64,000 nt of DNA from Aptenodytes patagonicus (taxonomy: Eukaryota; Chordata; Aves; Sphenisciformes; Spheniscidae): contig NC_134975.1 of assembly GCF_965638725.1 (NCBI RefSeq), positions 1,810,179 to 1,874,178 of the forward strand, read 5' to 3'. Shown here piece by piece: positions 10,101 through 20,900 of this stretch (position 1 is the stretch's first letter; every line of letters starts with the position of its first letter). The notes below the pieces were generated by a model. It did no database searches. It saw only the letters and a list, made by a program, of their open reading frames with translations, and was not told the origin of the DNA. The translations under genes were made by a program, and so were the position numbers.

Positions 10101-13100
10101 AGCCCCTGGGCCACCGCTGACCTGTCAAGCAGCTGCTGCATGAAGGTCTCGGCCGTCACCTCCTGGTACATCACCGGGAGGTGGCCGGGGCCGCGGGGGG
10201 GCCCGCGGGGGCGCCCCTTCTCCAGCGCCAGCCCCTGCAGGAAGGCGTGCTCCTCCCGCAGCGCCTTGCGCAGATCCTCCGCCTTCTCCATCAGCTTCGA
10301 GATGTTGAGGCTCTCGGCTTCCAGCTTGCGGGCGGCCAGCTTGACCTCCCGGCGCAGGGGAGCCGGCGTCCCGGCCCACTCCCGGCCCCGGCCCCCATCG
10401 CCACGACGGCTCAGAGCCGGCAACTTGCTGCGGCGCAGCCCGAACCAGCTGGCCAAGCCGCCAGCTGCCTTCCCCTTGGCTTCGCCCGCCGGGGCCCGTT
10501 CCTGCCCCTGCAGCCGCAGCACGTTCTCCTCGATGCCCTTCATCACCTTCTCCTCGATGGCCGAGTGCCCGGCGGCACCCGGTGGCGGCCCCGTGCTGGG
10601 GGGTTCGGGGGCCGGTGGTGCTTTGCGGGAGGCCCCTGCTGCCTTGGCGCCCGCCGGCTCCTCGCTCCGTGGCGTCCCAGCTTTGCCGGCACCCGCCTTG
10701 GTGGGAAGCTTGGTGGGGCTGCCGTGGGGGCTGCGGGCGGCCTTGGCGGGGGGAGCCGGGGGGCCCGCGGTGGGGTCCTGCCACCGGCGGGGCGCCCCTT
10801 GCCCCCGGCCTTGCCGGGCTCACCCATGGAGCCAGAGGAGTAGCAGCGGGCCAGGGGCTCCCCACCGTGTGCCGGCTCGGGGTGCTTCAGACTGCCCCCA
10901 AGCCCCCCCGGGGAGGGGGCCGCGGCTCAGACCCGTGGCCTCGCTCGGGCCGCCCCGGGCCAGGGGGCTCACGGCCCTCAGCCCCCGCAGCTTGCCCAGG
11001 GCAGCCAGGCGCTCCTTGAAGGGCAGGTAGCCCGGCTCGGGGGGCTTCTTGCCAGGGCGGCGGGGAGGGGGCAGAGACCCCCGTGCCGCGGCGGGCACTG
11101 GGAGGGGAGGCAGCCGCCCGCTCCCCGCTGCCAGGGGGGCCCGGCGGCCCAGGGGGCTGCTCTGCTGCCTCGTAGTTGCGTGGCGGGGGGAAGGCAGGGG
11201 GCTCGGGGGAGCCGGGCTCCAGGGGGGCGTCGGGGGAAGCGCGGCAGCTGAGCGCCGGTGAGGCCTCGGGGTTGCCGCCGCGGCAGGGGATCTTGGAGGT
11301 GCGGGTGAGCTGGGGGCTGAGGCGCAGTGCCCCAGGGGGGGGCGGCAGCTTGAGCACCTTGGGGGGGAGGGCAGGGGGTTGGTGTCCCCCCGGGTGAGAG
11401 CGGGGCGAAGCCCCCCTCGGGGCTCTCCTCGCCTGGGGCGTAGAGCCCCAGGAAAGCGGGGTGCTCGCCACGCCGCTGCCGAGGGGGCCCCCAGGGGCTT
11501 CGCCGTTGCGCCGGCAGCACCCCCCCTCGCCCCGCAGCAGCCGCTCGGCCAAAGCGCTGAGCAGGGCCCCCCGCGGTGGCGCAGCCTCCTCCGGCGAGGA
11601 GCAGGGGCTGCCCTCAGCCCCCCGCCACCCCCCAGCAGCCCCCGGCCCCCGCAGCGGGCAGGGGGGCCAGCCTGGGGCAGCGCAGGGCTCAGGGGAGCCG
11701 GGGGAGGCCGGGGGGGGCCCCAGCAGTGGGTCCGTCTCCTCCAGCTTGCGCAGCACCTCCAGGATCTGGGCTTTCTTCTTGAAGAAGGGGGAGAGGGCGT
11801 CCAGAGGGGGGGCACCGGGGCTGAGCCCGGGGCTGCCCGACGGCACCGGCGGGGTCACCTGCGGGGACCGGGCACTGTCACCCCATGGGCACCCAGCGCT
11901 GAGCCCCACGACACCGTGCTGGGGCTGGGGTGGTGGGGCTGGGAGAGGGGGATGCCCTGGGGACACCACGGGTGGAGGGGGACGGGGAGAGGGATGCAAT
12001 GGGGTTTGGGATGGGGACACAACGGGGTCGGGGACGGGGACACTGGGGGCAAAGGGGTTTGGAACCGGGGACGTCACAGGTGGAGGGGCTCAGAGAGGGG
12101 GATGCCAGCGACTCAGAGAAGGGGACACCACAGGCTCAGGGGCAGGGACACCGTGGGCAGTCGGGCTTGGAGAGGGCGATGCCACAGGCTCAGGGATGGG
12201 GACACTATGGACCCAGGGAAGGGGACAGAGGGGAGGACACCACAGGCACAGAAAGCAGCGTACCACAGGCGTGGGGACACCGCAGACTTGGAAAAGGCAA
12301 TAGCTTGGGAAGGGGGATGCCACAGCCCGGAGAGGGGGACACTGGAGCAGGGGGGTTCAGAGACGCCGGTACCCACCTCCAGCGGGGCGATGCAATGACT
12401 GGGGGTCAGCGGCGGGGGCGGCTGCTCAGTGGAGCCCGGCTGGGGACTGGCTGCGGCATCCAGGGGCACCGGCACCGGGTGCAGTGGCAGCTGGAGAGGA
12501 GGGAGATGCTGGGTTAAGCTTTGAGGGGGGCTCTGCCCTGTGACCCCCATCAGGACCAACACAGCCCCAGACGCACCTGGGGCAGGGATCCAGCCGAGAG
12601 CTGCAGCTTCTGCTGGAAGAGGTCGCTCAGCGCCTGGTTCTGGCGCTCCAGGTCAAAGACCCGTTTCTTCAGCTTGATGCACTCCTCACGCAGGTCCTGG
12701 CCGGGGCGGGAGGAGGGGGCGTCAGCTGGGACCCCCCCCAGTCCTCCTCCAGCCCACCCGCCGCCCCCCACAACCCCCCGACACCCACCTTCTGGTTGAG
12801 CAGCGCCTGCACCACATGGTTGGCAACCTGGGGAGCAGAGGGGGGGGGCCTGGGTGGGGTGCGAGGGCATGCGCAGCCCTGTGCTCTGGCACACGTGTGT
12901 GCACACGTGTCCCACGTGCCCCCCCCCCCCCCCCGGTACCTCGTCCAGGCAGCGCTCGTACGTCTCCCGCTGGTTCTCGTTGGCCTGAGCCAGGGCCGAG
13001 TTCTCTGCCTGCAGACAGAGCAGGGACGGCTCAGGGGACACGGCACAGGGGCACAGGTGCCTGGACCCCAGGGGACCCCTCCTCTGCCTGGTGGGACCCA

Positions 13101-13576
13101 GGGCCACGCATGGAAGGACGGGGCTGCCCCAGGAGCGGTGACACACGAGGGCCACGGAAAGCAGGAAAGTGCTTCCCCCCACCGTGGCGTCTGGGCTGCT
13201 GGCTCCGTGGCACCAGCCACGGCTGCCTGGTAGCACTGGATGCACGATGGCAGTGGCCATGGCTGCATGGTGGCCATGGCTGCACGGTGGCACAGGCCAC
13301 GGCTGCCTGAAGGCAATGGCCACAGCTGCCCGAAGGCAATGGCCACGGCTGCCTGGTGGCCATGGCTGCCCTGGAGGCCCTAGTTTCTGGTAGCCATGGC
13401 TGCCCAGTGGCACCAGCCACGGCTGCCCGGTGGTCCCGGCTCTCGGTGGTCCCAGCTGCCAGCCCCCACCGTACCTCCAGCTCCCGCAGCCGCTGCAGGA
13501 GCTCATGGCTGGTGCCCGTCTCGCCAAGTGCCACGGGGCTCCCGTCTCCCGGCGCCTCGGCCACGCTCTCCGACAT
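8537..13576 (-). CDS. NCKAP5L: NCKAP5L (Cep169), microtubule plus-end protein
   Basis: NCKAP5L binds EB1 and stabilises microtubules at plus ends and centrosomes. Coding exons on the minus strand are 13475-13576, 12940-13008, 12789-12827, 12577-12696, 12377-12490, 10122-11858, 9841-9994, 9638-9716, 9236-9529, 8911-9050 and 8537-8773. The N-terminus MSESVAEAPGDG leads into a coiled coil (ENSALAQANENQRETYERCL, then LREECIKLKKRVFDLERQNQ). The large exon carries DALSPFFKKKAQILEVLRKL, an SxIP EB1-binding motif (TSKIPCR, near 11290) and AIEEKVMKGIEENVLRLQGQ. The C-terminus is SESLSDSLYDSLSSCGSQG, the family signature. In the large exon the homologous reading frame changes three times (about 11050-11110, 10899-10921 and 10750-10800), each time in G/C homopolymer sequence. 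Conserved text continues on both sides, so base errors are likelier than a pseudogene. Confidence 0.93.
10048..10100. repeat. 53-base poly-C homopolymer
   Basis: This is an uninterrupted run of C in the NCKAP5L intron between 9995 and 10121, only 21 bases past a splice donor. It is poly-G on the transcribed RNA, so it could form G-quadruplexes. Its true length is doubtful because such runs are poorly sequenced. Confidence 0.9.
11920..12360. repeat. Degenerate minisatellite in NCKAP5L intron
   Basis: Units such as GGGGGATGCCACAGGCTCAG and GGGATGGGGACAC recur more than ten times with variable spacing between the exons at 11858 and 12377. Confidence 0.7.
13205..13460. repeat. Minisatellite in NCKAP5L intron (GGCCATGGCTGC units)
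   Basis: Variants of CCACGGCTGCCTGGTGGC and CCATGGCTGC are repeated about ten times just downstream of the first coding exon. Confidence 0.75.
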
Positions 13577-13660
13577 CGCTGGCTGCAGGGGGACGCACGT
13601 CAGGCCGGGGTCCCCGCTGGCCGGCACTGCCAGGCCCTGGGCAGCCCGGACCCCCCTTAC

Positions 13661-13702
13661 CTTGCTTGGGACGTCCCCAGCCCCGTCCCTCCGCAGTGTC
13701 AC
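13661..13702 (-). other. NCKAP5L 5' UTR exon
   Basis: A 42-base segment on the minus strand is bounded by CCCCCACAG before it and GTAAGG after it, just upstream of the exon that holds the ATG (which begins at 13582). It has no in-frame start and probably is a leader exon. Confidence 0.55.
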
Positions 13703-13859
13703 CTGTGGGGGAGAACGGGGCTGAGGTGGGGGACGAAGCCTCGGGGGAGCCCTGGGGCCAAGCCCTGACCCCCACCGGCACCAGCACCCGGAGCCACAGG
13801 GACCCCTCCTGCTGCCCCAGCCACCCATGTCCCTTCCCGGGGCGTGCAGGGACCCTGGG

Positions 13860-13990
13860 AGGAGCACCAGCCCCGAGGCACCGGGATGCACAGCACCCCC
13901 GGTACCGGCACCAGGGCACCGGGATGCACAGCACCCCCGGGGCTGACACCAGCCTCGGGGCACCGGAATGCGCAGCACCCGGTGCACAGG
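13860..13990. repeat. Short minisatellite in NCKAP5L 5' intron
   Basis: Three to four copies of a unit containing GGCACCGGGATGCACAGCAC followed by CCCCGG. Confidence 0.7.
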
Positions 13991-14197
13991 ACCCCCGGCG
14001 TGCAGACGGGCCCCCCCCCCGGCTCTAGCCCCGGTACCGGACACCCCCGCTTCCCCCGGGGCTTCCCCGGCGCCGGTGCCTCCCCGCACCGCTCGCCCCA
14101 TGCGCGCCGGAACAGGGCCGGCCCCGAGCACCGGGCACCGGCATCGGCCCCAGCCTGGGCCCCCCCCGCCGCGCTCCCGCCCCCGCCGCGCACTCAC

Positions 14198-14400
14198 GCC
14201 CGGGGCTCCCGGCGGCGCCGCCCGTCCCCGCTCAGCGCGGCCCCGGGACCGGTCCCGGCGGCGGCGGCGGCTCCATCCCGACCCGGCCCGGCCGCGCTAT
14301 TGTTGGGAGGCGGCGGCGGCCCGGCTCCGCCTTCCCGCCGCGGCCGGGGAGGAGCCGGGGCCGCCGCCGCCGCCGCCCCCGGTGCGCGGCTCCGCCAGCG
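14198..14400 (-). promoter_or_regulatory. NCKAP5L CpG-island promoter and first leader exon
   Basis: On the minus strand GGGC is followed by a good donor GTGAGTG at 14197, ending a CpG-dense leader exon that probably starts near 14300-14330. There is no TATA box. The start site itself is not resolved. Confidence 0.5.
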
Positions 14401-14409
14401 CCAGCCCTG

Positions 14410-14680
14410 GGCAGGGAGCACCGGGGAACCGGCACGGGGGATCCGGGGCACCGGGGACCCCCGGGAGAGGCGGCACCGGGACACCGGGCATCCCGGGAGA
14501 GAAAGCATCGGGCATCCCCATTGCGGCACCGGGCACCCCCGGGGGTACAGGGCACCCCACGGAGAGGGACCCCTCTGGGGCACCCAGCACCCTTTGGAGA
14601 GGGACCCCCAGGACCCTGGACACCCTTTGGGGAGGCCCCCGGGGCTCCAGGCACGGAGCCGTGCTGTGGCTCCAGGCCGT
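14410..14680. repeat. Degenerate minisatellite upstream of NCKAP5L
   Basis: Words such as GGCACCGGGGACCCCCGG and GGCACCGGGCATCCC recur, grading into units with GGGACCCC and CACCCTTTGG. It is low-complexity and non-coding. Confidence 0.6.
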
Positions 14681-15890
14681 GGCCCCCACCCTGCACCCCA
14701 GGAGCTGGGCAGGGGTTGGGGTTCACACGGGGCCACGCGGCTCCAGCTCACCCAGACCCGGCGGGGGGGTTCAGCGGTGCAGGGGGAACCAGAGGGGACA
14801 ACGGGAGGGTCTGGGTGTGATGGAGGTGGCGAGGCCGGGAGGGAGGTCACTGGAAGCAGGCGAGGTTGGGGTGCATGCAGCGCTTGTGACAGCCCTGTCC
14901 CCTGCCGGGGACCCCACATGGCTGCCCCATGGGTGGGAGTGCTGGGGGCCGCCAGACGGCCCCGGAGCAAACTCTGCCACCTTCTCCCACCCAGCGCAAC
15001 GACAGCAGCAAAAACAACCGGAGCGCCAGTATTTACAGCCCCCATCGGCGCAGCGGGGACGGGTGCAGAGAGGGGCTGTGGGATGCTCCCCGCGTCCCCA
15101 CCAAGCCCCAAGCCAGCCGTCCCCAACCCGATGTGCTGCGTGACCTTGGCCACACACCCTGGGACCCCGCTGGCACCATGCACAGCAGCACCGTGCACCC
15201 TCACCGGCACACGCGGCCGGACCTCGCACGTGCTGTCCCTGTCCTCCTGCAGCCCGCAGGGCCAGCAGCAAACCCAGGCGGGTCCCCAGGGCGGCCCATG
15301 GTGCCCGTGGGCTCGTGGGCCCCCCTCGCGCTGCCCCCGGCGCAGGAAGCGGCCCCGGGGCCGGCGGCTCCGGCTGCGTCACGGGGGGAAGTGAGGCTCT
15401 GTCTGGAGGGGAAGAGCAGCCCGCGGCCCCCCCAGGCCCCACCAGCAGGGCATGGCCAGGGGGGCCCCGACAGATGGACGGCGCAGCCATCCCCTCCCCC
15501 AGCACAGGGCCCCGCAGGGGCAGCATGAGGGTCCCTGTGGGGAGGGGGATGCAGCTCCAGCAGAGCCAGGGGCACCCAGAGCCCATGTCCCCCTCCCCAG
15601 TCCCCCCTGGTCACCCTGGGCCAAGGGACAGCAGCCGCTCGCACCCGCCGCCCCAGGCACCGCGGGGACACAGCACGTGCCCAAACCACGCGGCTGTGGA
15701 CATGCCAGCACGGCAGGGAACAGTCCCCTGCACCCGGACCATGGTGCCACGGCACGGCCGCAACAGGCTGGCCTTGGCCTGGCCCCACACCAGGGTCCCC
15801 ACCCCAAGCCCGGGGACATGGGGGTGACAGCCCCAAGTGTCCCCAACCCAGCTGGGCTGCAGGGGCTGGGCTGCTCTTGGGGCAGCCAGG
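14680..15890. other. GC-rich interval without recognisable gene
   Basis: No family-like protein, RNA or mobile element was recognised on either strand. The open frames are compositional. If the 16.7-kb first exon belongs to NCKAP5L, this is intronic. Confidence 0.45.
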
Positions 15891-15894
15891 ACAC

Positions 15895-16470
15895 AATGGG
15901 GACAGTGGGGACAGCGGGGATGCCACCGGGGACAGCGAGGACACCCCGGGGACGGCCAAGGATGCACCAGGGACAAGTGGGATGTGCTGGAGAAACAGCC
16001 TTGGGGTAGCAGGGACACGTTGAGGACAGCTGAGACTCACCAGGGACACACCAGCGACAGCCAGGATGCAGTGGGGACACTGGGGACATACCAGGGACAG
16101 CCAGGATGCAGTGGGGACACTGGGGACAGCCAGGATGCAGTGGGGACAGCAGAGACACATGGGGGACAGCCGGGATGTACCAGGGACAGTGGGGACTGGT
16201 GGGTGGGATGGAGGACAGTGGGGGACACACCAGTGACAGCCAGGATGCACTGGGGACACTGGGGACACAGCAGGGACAGCCAGGGCACAGCAGGGAGAGA
16301 CGGGGAGAGAGCCTGGATGTACCAGGGGATGGTGGGGACACACCGGGGACATCGGGGACAGACTGGGGACAGGCGGGATGCGCCGGGGGCACATGGGATG
16401 TTCTGGGGACAACAGCCCGGGGACAGCAGGGACATGCAGCCGGGACAGCCGGGATACACCGGGAGGCACC
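15895..16470. repeat. GGGACA-type minisatellite, about 570 bp
   Basis: Units of about 30-40 bp carry GGGACAGCCAGGATGCA followed by GTGGGGACACTGGGGACA and recur roughly fifteen times. The most regular part is 16040-16150 and the copies decay towards both ends. The long open frames through it in both directions are repeat artefacts. Confidence 0.85.
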
Positions 16471-16499
16471 GGGGATGTATGGGGGGCACCGGCCGGGAC

Positions 16500-16900
16500 T
16501 CCCCGCACCGCTTTGCCCGGGGGACCCCTGGCCCCGCCGCCCAGGCCCCCCTCCGCGGCACGTTCCGGTGCCCGGTGGCAGCGGGGACCCCCCTCCGCAC
16601 CGCGGGGCTGCCGGGGTCCCCGAGCTGCGGCCCGACTTCCCCGGGGAGCTCCCGGCGCCGCCGCCGCTCCCCGCCCGCCCTCCCGCCGCGGCGCGGCGCG
16701 GCCGGACTCACCGGGGGCTACGGCGGGGCGGCGGCGGCGGCGGCGCGGGGCGGCATGGCGGGGACCGGGGCCGGGGCCGGGACCGGGGCCGGGGCTGGCC
16801 CGGCGGCGGCGGCGGTGATGTCATGGCTCCACCGGGCCGGCTCCGCCCTGCGCCCCCGCCGCCGCCAATCCGCGCCCGGGGGCGGCGGGGTGGGGGTGGG
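16500..16900 (-). promoter_or_regulatory. CpG island with possible alternative NCKAP5L first exon
   Basis: A second CpG island ends on the minus strand in a consensus donor: CCCCCG is followed by GTGAGT, with the exon ending at 16712. No gene other than NCKAP5L lies downstream in this orientation, so an alternative NCKAP5L leader is the simplest reading. A non-coding RNA is possible. Confidence 0.4.
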
Positions 16901-17430
16901 GGGTGGGGGGTCCCGTGGCGGCGGGGACGGCGGGTCTCCCGGTACCGCCGCCGCATCCCCTCCCTGGGACCGGGCTCGTTCCCCCGGCCCGGTGCCTCCC
17001 CCCACCCCGATCCCCGGAGCTGCCCGAATGGGACCCGGTGCCCCCCGGACCGCGCACAGCGCCCGGCCCCACCCCGACGGGGATACGGCACCGAGCGACC
17101 GGGACCCCGCTGCCCCGGGCCGGGACCGGGCCGACCCGCGCCCCACGGAGCCCGCACGGGCTGGGCCCGGCTCTGCTGCCCCCCCCCCCCCCCCCCCCCC
17201 CCCCGCCGCAGCCGCCGAGCTCCACGATGTGAAGGACCGAAATAAGGCCGGGGCTCCCACCGGCAGCAGGACCGGAGGTTTGAGGAGCAGAGGGGGTCCC
17301 CCTCGCCGGGAGGGGGGGGGGGTTCATCACCCCAGGGCGGCCCCGAACCCCCCCAGGACGGCAACAGCCGCTCCATCCTTCAGCTCTTCCACCACCATCC
17401 CCAGCCCGCCCTTGCCGCAGGACACGGGGA
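16901..17430. other. Intergenic GC-rich interval upstream of the 16.7-kb CpG island
   Basis: It contains a poly-C run at about 17180-17203 and nothing recognisable as a gene. Confidence 0.4.
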
Positions 17431-17454
17431 CACTTGGGCGCCCATCTCCATCGC

Positions 17455-17460
17455 TTTATT
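17455..17460 (-). terminator. KANSL2 polyadenylation signal AATAAA
   Basis: The plus-strand TTTATT reads AATAAA on the minus strand, about 450 bases past the KANSL2 stop codon. Confidence 0.7.
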
Positions 17461-17913
17461 GTGGAGGTTACCCGCGGGAGGGAACCTCCTCCCCCGACCG
17501 AAAAAACGTTACAGGGACCTCATCACGCCCCTGGCCTCAGAGCCCCCCAGGACACAAGAGGCACGGACCATTTCCCACGGCAAAGGACCCCCCAACTCCG
17601 GTGAGCGTGGAGAGCCGCCCCGTTCTTTCCCCGCCTCGAGTCCCCCTACGGCTTTTGCCCTGGCCAGCCCGGCCCCACGGCGAGGGCAGGCAGAGCCAGG
17701 GGAAGGAGGGTCTGGGGTCCCCGCTCTGGAGTTTCAGCCCCCGCCGCTCCAGGAATGATGCCGGCAGAGGAGCTGGAGCTGCGGCTCAGCCCGGTGCTGG
17801 GCAAGGACACCGGCACCTGCAGGTTTTCCACACGTGTCCCACCGACGGGCTCCGCCGCGACTCGGCACGAGGGAGGATTCACAAGGGAGGGTAGATGCCG
17901 CACGCTGCCAGTG

Positions 17914-20900
17914 TCAGCTCACGGATGCCGGCTCCAGGCTCCCGTTGGCGGCCGCTCCACGGGCCTGGGCGGAGGAGGCGGTTTCCTCCAGCCGCCTGTC
18001 GTCCCTGGGCCCTGGCCGGCACGCTGCCATGGGCAGGTGACTCTGTCGGGGACAGAAAAGGCACGGTGGGCTGGCTGCAGCGGGACGTGCCCAGGCAGAG
18101 GCGAGGGCAAGCCCAGCCTAGTGTCGCTCCCACACGAATTGGCCGTTCCACAGGGATGGGAGCGCCCACAGACCGGGAGACGTTTCCTTTGGGCTCCTGC
18201 TTGAAACCAACGGCTACAGCAAACCGGTGGTCTTCATTCAGGGCCTGGGGGGGGGGGTGTGGGTGGGTGTGTGTGCGCTCCAGAGCTAGGGTCCCCCCAC
18301 CCCGATACTTGGCTCCCACCAGGGGGGAGGCACTGCGGGGACTCCTCGGCTGCAGGGACAGCGTCGGAGGGGGTGACAGGGAATGCAGGACGGGGCATCT
18401 GAGGACATCTCCAAAGACGACACCCTGTGGGCACGTCCTGAGCAAGCCACAAGCTCCGGGTGGGACACAAGAGGAGCAAGTTGCAAGTGAAAAATGAGAC
18501 TGAAAAGGAGAAAGCAGAAACCCTTTGCCTAGAAGACAACAGCTTCCCTTAAAATCCCCAGATGGGAGAAAATGGGCTTCCCACAGCGGGTAGTCCCCAG
18601 CCTGCGAGACATCGCCACCGCGTCCCAGACAGCTCCCGCGACACCCGTCCCACGCACAGGAAGAGGGTGGCACCGAGCCACCCACAGAGAAGAGGCGACT
18701 GCCCATCCTCCGCCGCTCCCCGGGACCGGGCTCTGGCTCCCACGCCCTCAACACTCCCAATACCATCCAGACCGTGGGCGTAGCACGGGTCCGAATTCCG
18801 CTGCATGGGAGAGCAATCCCCTGAGGGCCTGGCTGCGTGGTGGGAGGGCAAATGGAGACTTGTCCCCCCAGGAAGACACATCCTCCAGCTCACCGCAGAG
18901 CCCCGGGGGGCGGTGGATCGCCCGGAGCAGGAGCTGTGCTACTGCTGGAAGCCCCCGGTGCGCTCTCCCAGCCGTACCTGCGCAGGCAGCTCGGCCGGAG
19001 GCTCGGCAGCCGGGGAGAAGACAAGGGCAGAGGAGCTCCCTCTGTCCGTCAGCGCCATCTGCGGAGGGATGCCTGGGTGGGAGGGCTCCTCCAGGGCCAG
19101 TATGTCTATGGGGGCCTCGGCAACGTCTCTGAGGGACTGATCGAGGGCCACAGAAGGATCAAAGAGCAGAGGGGACGGGGGACACTGCATGCCATCGCCC
19201 ACCACGTCCAAGTCCTAGGAGAGAAAACACGGGGAGGGGCTCATCAGCAGGAGGGGTCCCGAGGAGCCTCTTGGGAGACAGAAGCACGAGTCCTCACAGC
19301 CTTTCTCCGCTACCCCCTCGAGCAGCAGGGCAGGAGCGGGCAGCAGGCCACTCTGCTGCTTTACAGGCAGAGGAGGAGGAAGGCAGAGCAGCGAGCACCG
19401 TGCCACCGGGCCCCTCAGCCTCGGCAGCTGGGAATGCAGCTACGGGGACCTCCTCCAGAAACGGCGTGATCCAGGCTGGGGGTGCCGCACTCCCACTGAA
19501 AACAAGGTGTGGGGCACAAGGTCCGGAGCCCAGCGTGACGTGCCGCCCCCGAAGCATCCCTGCAGCAGCCAGGAGGGCTGTGAAAGGGTCCGATCCTGCC
19601 CTCCTCAGGACACCCAGAGCAGTCACCCCTCTCCCAGGATTTCACCCGACCCCCTTTGCTTGCCCTGACAGAACGTATTGGAGTGGACGGTCTCTGGCTT
19701 ACTCCTCCATCTGCCCTGCTCGCTGCCATCTGCTGCGTGCGTGGATAACCCCGCTGACGCCAGAGGCTGGGATTCCTGTGAGGCTATTGTTAGAGGACGG
19801 GGTTTGTTTTGGCTTTGGAGGGTGTTCCGACATCAAGGCAAGATGCCTGCGACTCACGAGTGGCACTCCACCAGCCTAGCGTGACGCGAGATAAAACACA
19901 GATGCCCTACACAGCCGTAGCTCCGAATCTCTCCGAGCCAAGGACGGAGGGCTCTCGCAGGGTGTCTGCGGTTACATCCACGCACAGCTCGGGGCACAGG
20001 GCAGGAGCAAAGCACCCAGGTTCCTGCCTGAAGCACCCGAAACCCCGCACGGGGCGGGGGACCCTCTCGAAGGACAGGCTGGGGGAGAGAAACAGTCACG
20101 TTTTTCATTTCTGACCTGAAAAAAAACCCACCTCTCCCACAAAGGCTCTTTTTAACAGAGCGCAGCGCGCTGGCTCTGCCCCACAGGAAGGAGGGCTGGG
20201 ATCTGGTCCGATGCCCACCGAAGGCAGGGGGAGTGTTCCCTCGACCCCGGGGGTGCTGGGCCCAGCCTGACCCCACAGCAGCAGCACTTGCTCTTCCTGT
20301 GTTAACGCTGTGGCTGCTGCCATTCCTGGGACTCCACAGCTGCTGGCCATCCCTCCTCCACCAGCAAAGTCTGAAGTGGTTACGATATTTACCTCCTGAT
20401 AGAAGTGCTCAAGAACCTCAGGGGCATCCGAATACTAAAGCAAGTGACGCCTCGTTCAGAGGAGCGGCTCCAAACGACTGCAGTATATTTTTGTTTAAAC
20501 AAATTTCAGAGGATTTTAAGCATGTAGGCTTAACACGCATGCAGGACATCAGAATAATCTGGGGATTAAAATCCTCACGTACTCCTCATGGGAGAGAAGA
20601 GGGAGAAAAAAAAATCCTCTTTTTAAAAAGCCCCTAAATATAGGTTTAAACGGGAGCACAGCCCTTCTAAAGGGGCAGTCACCAACCCTACAGAAACAAA
20701 CATCTCCCAAACCTTTCGCATTCCTGCACGTTCTTCAAGAGACTCTCCTTCCCCAAGCCAGCAAGAACAAAAATAATTTTACATTATCTGTGCTGGGGAG
20801 GCAGTGCTTTACATGACATCCATGCGTGCTCCACAGAAAGCACCGGGTCTGCTGCACTGCAGCCCGCTCCACGAGCATTTCAGTGTGACTTCATGGCATG

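Noticed and set aside
15837-17894. 685-residue open frame on the plus strand
   Set aside because: It is built from the GGGACA minisatellite and CpG-island sequence and overlaps the KANSL2 3' UTR. No domain is present.
18050-18250. Direct repeat shared with 23.6-23.8 kb taken as a duplicated protein-coding exon
   Set aside because: Both copies lie within introns whose flanking exons join in phase without them, and the conserved unit ends exactly at an ACA box. It is a snoRNA, not an exon.
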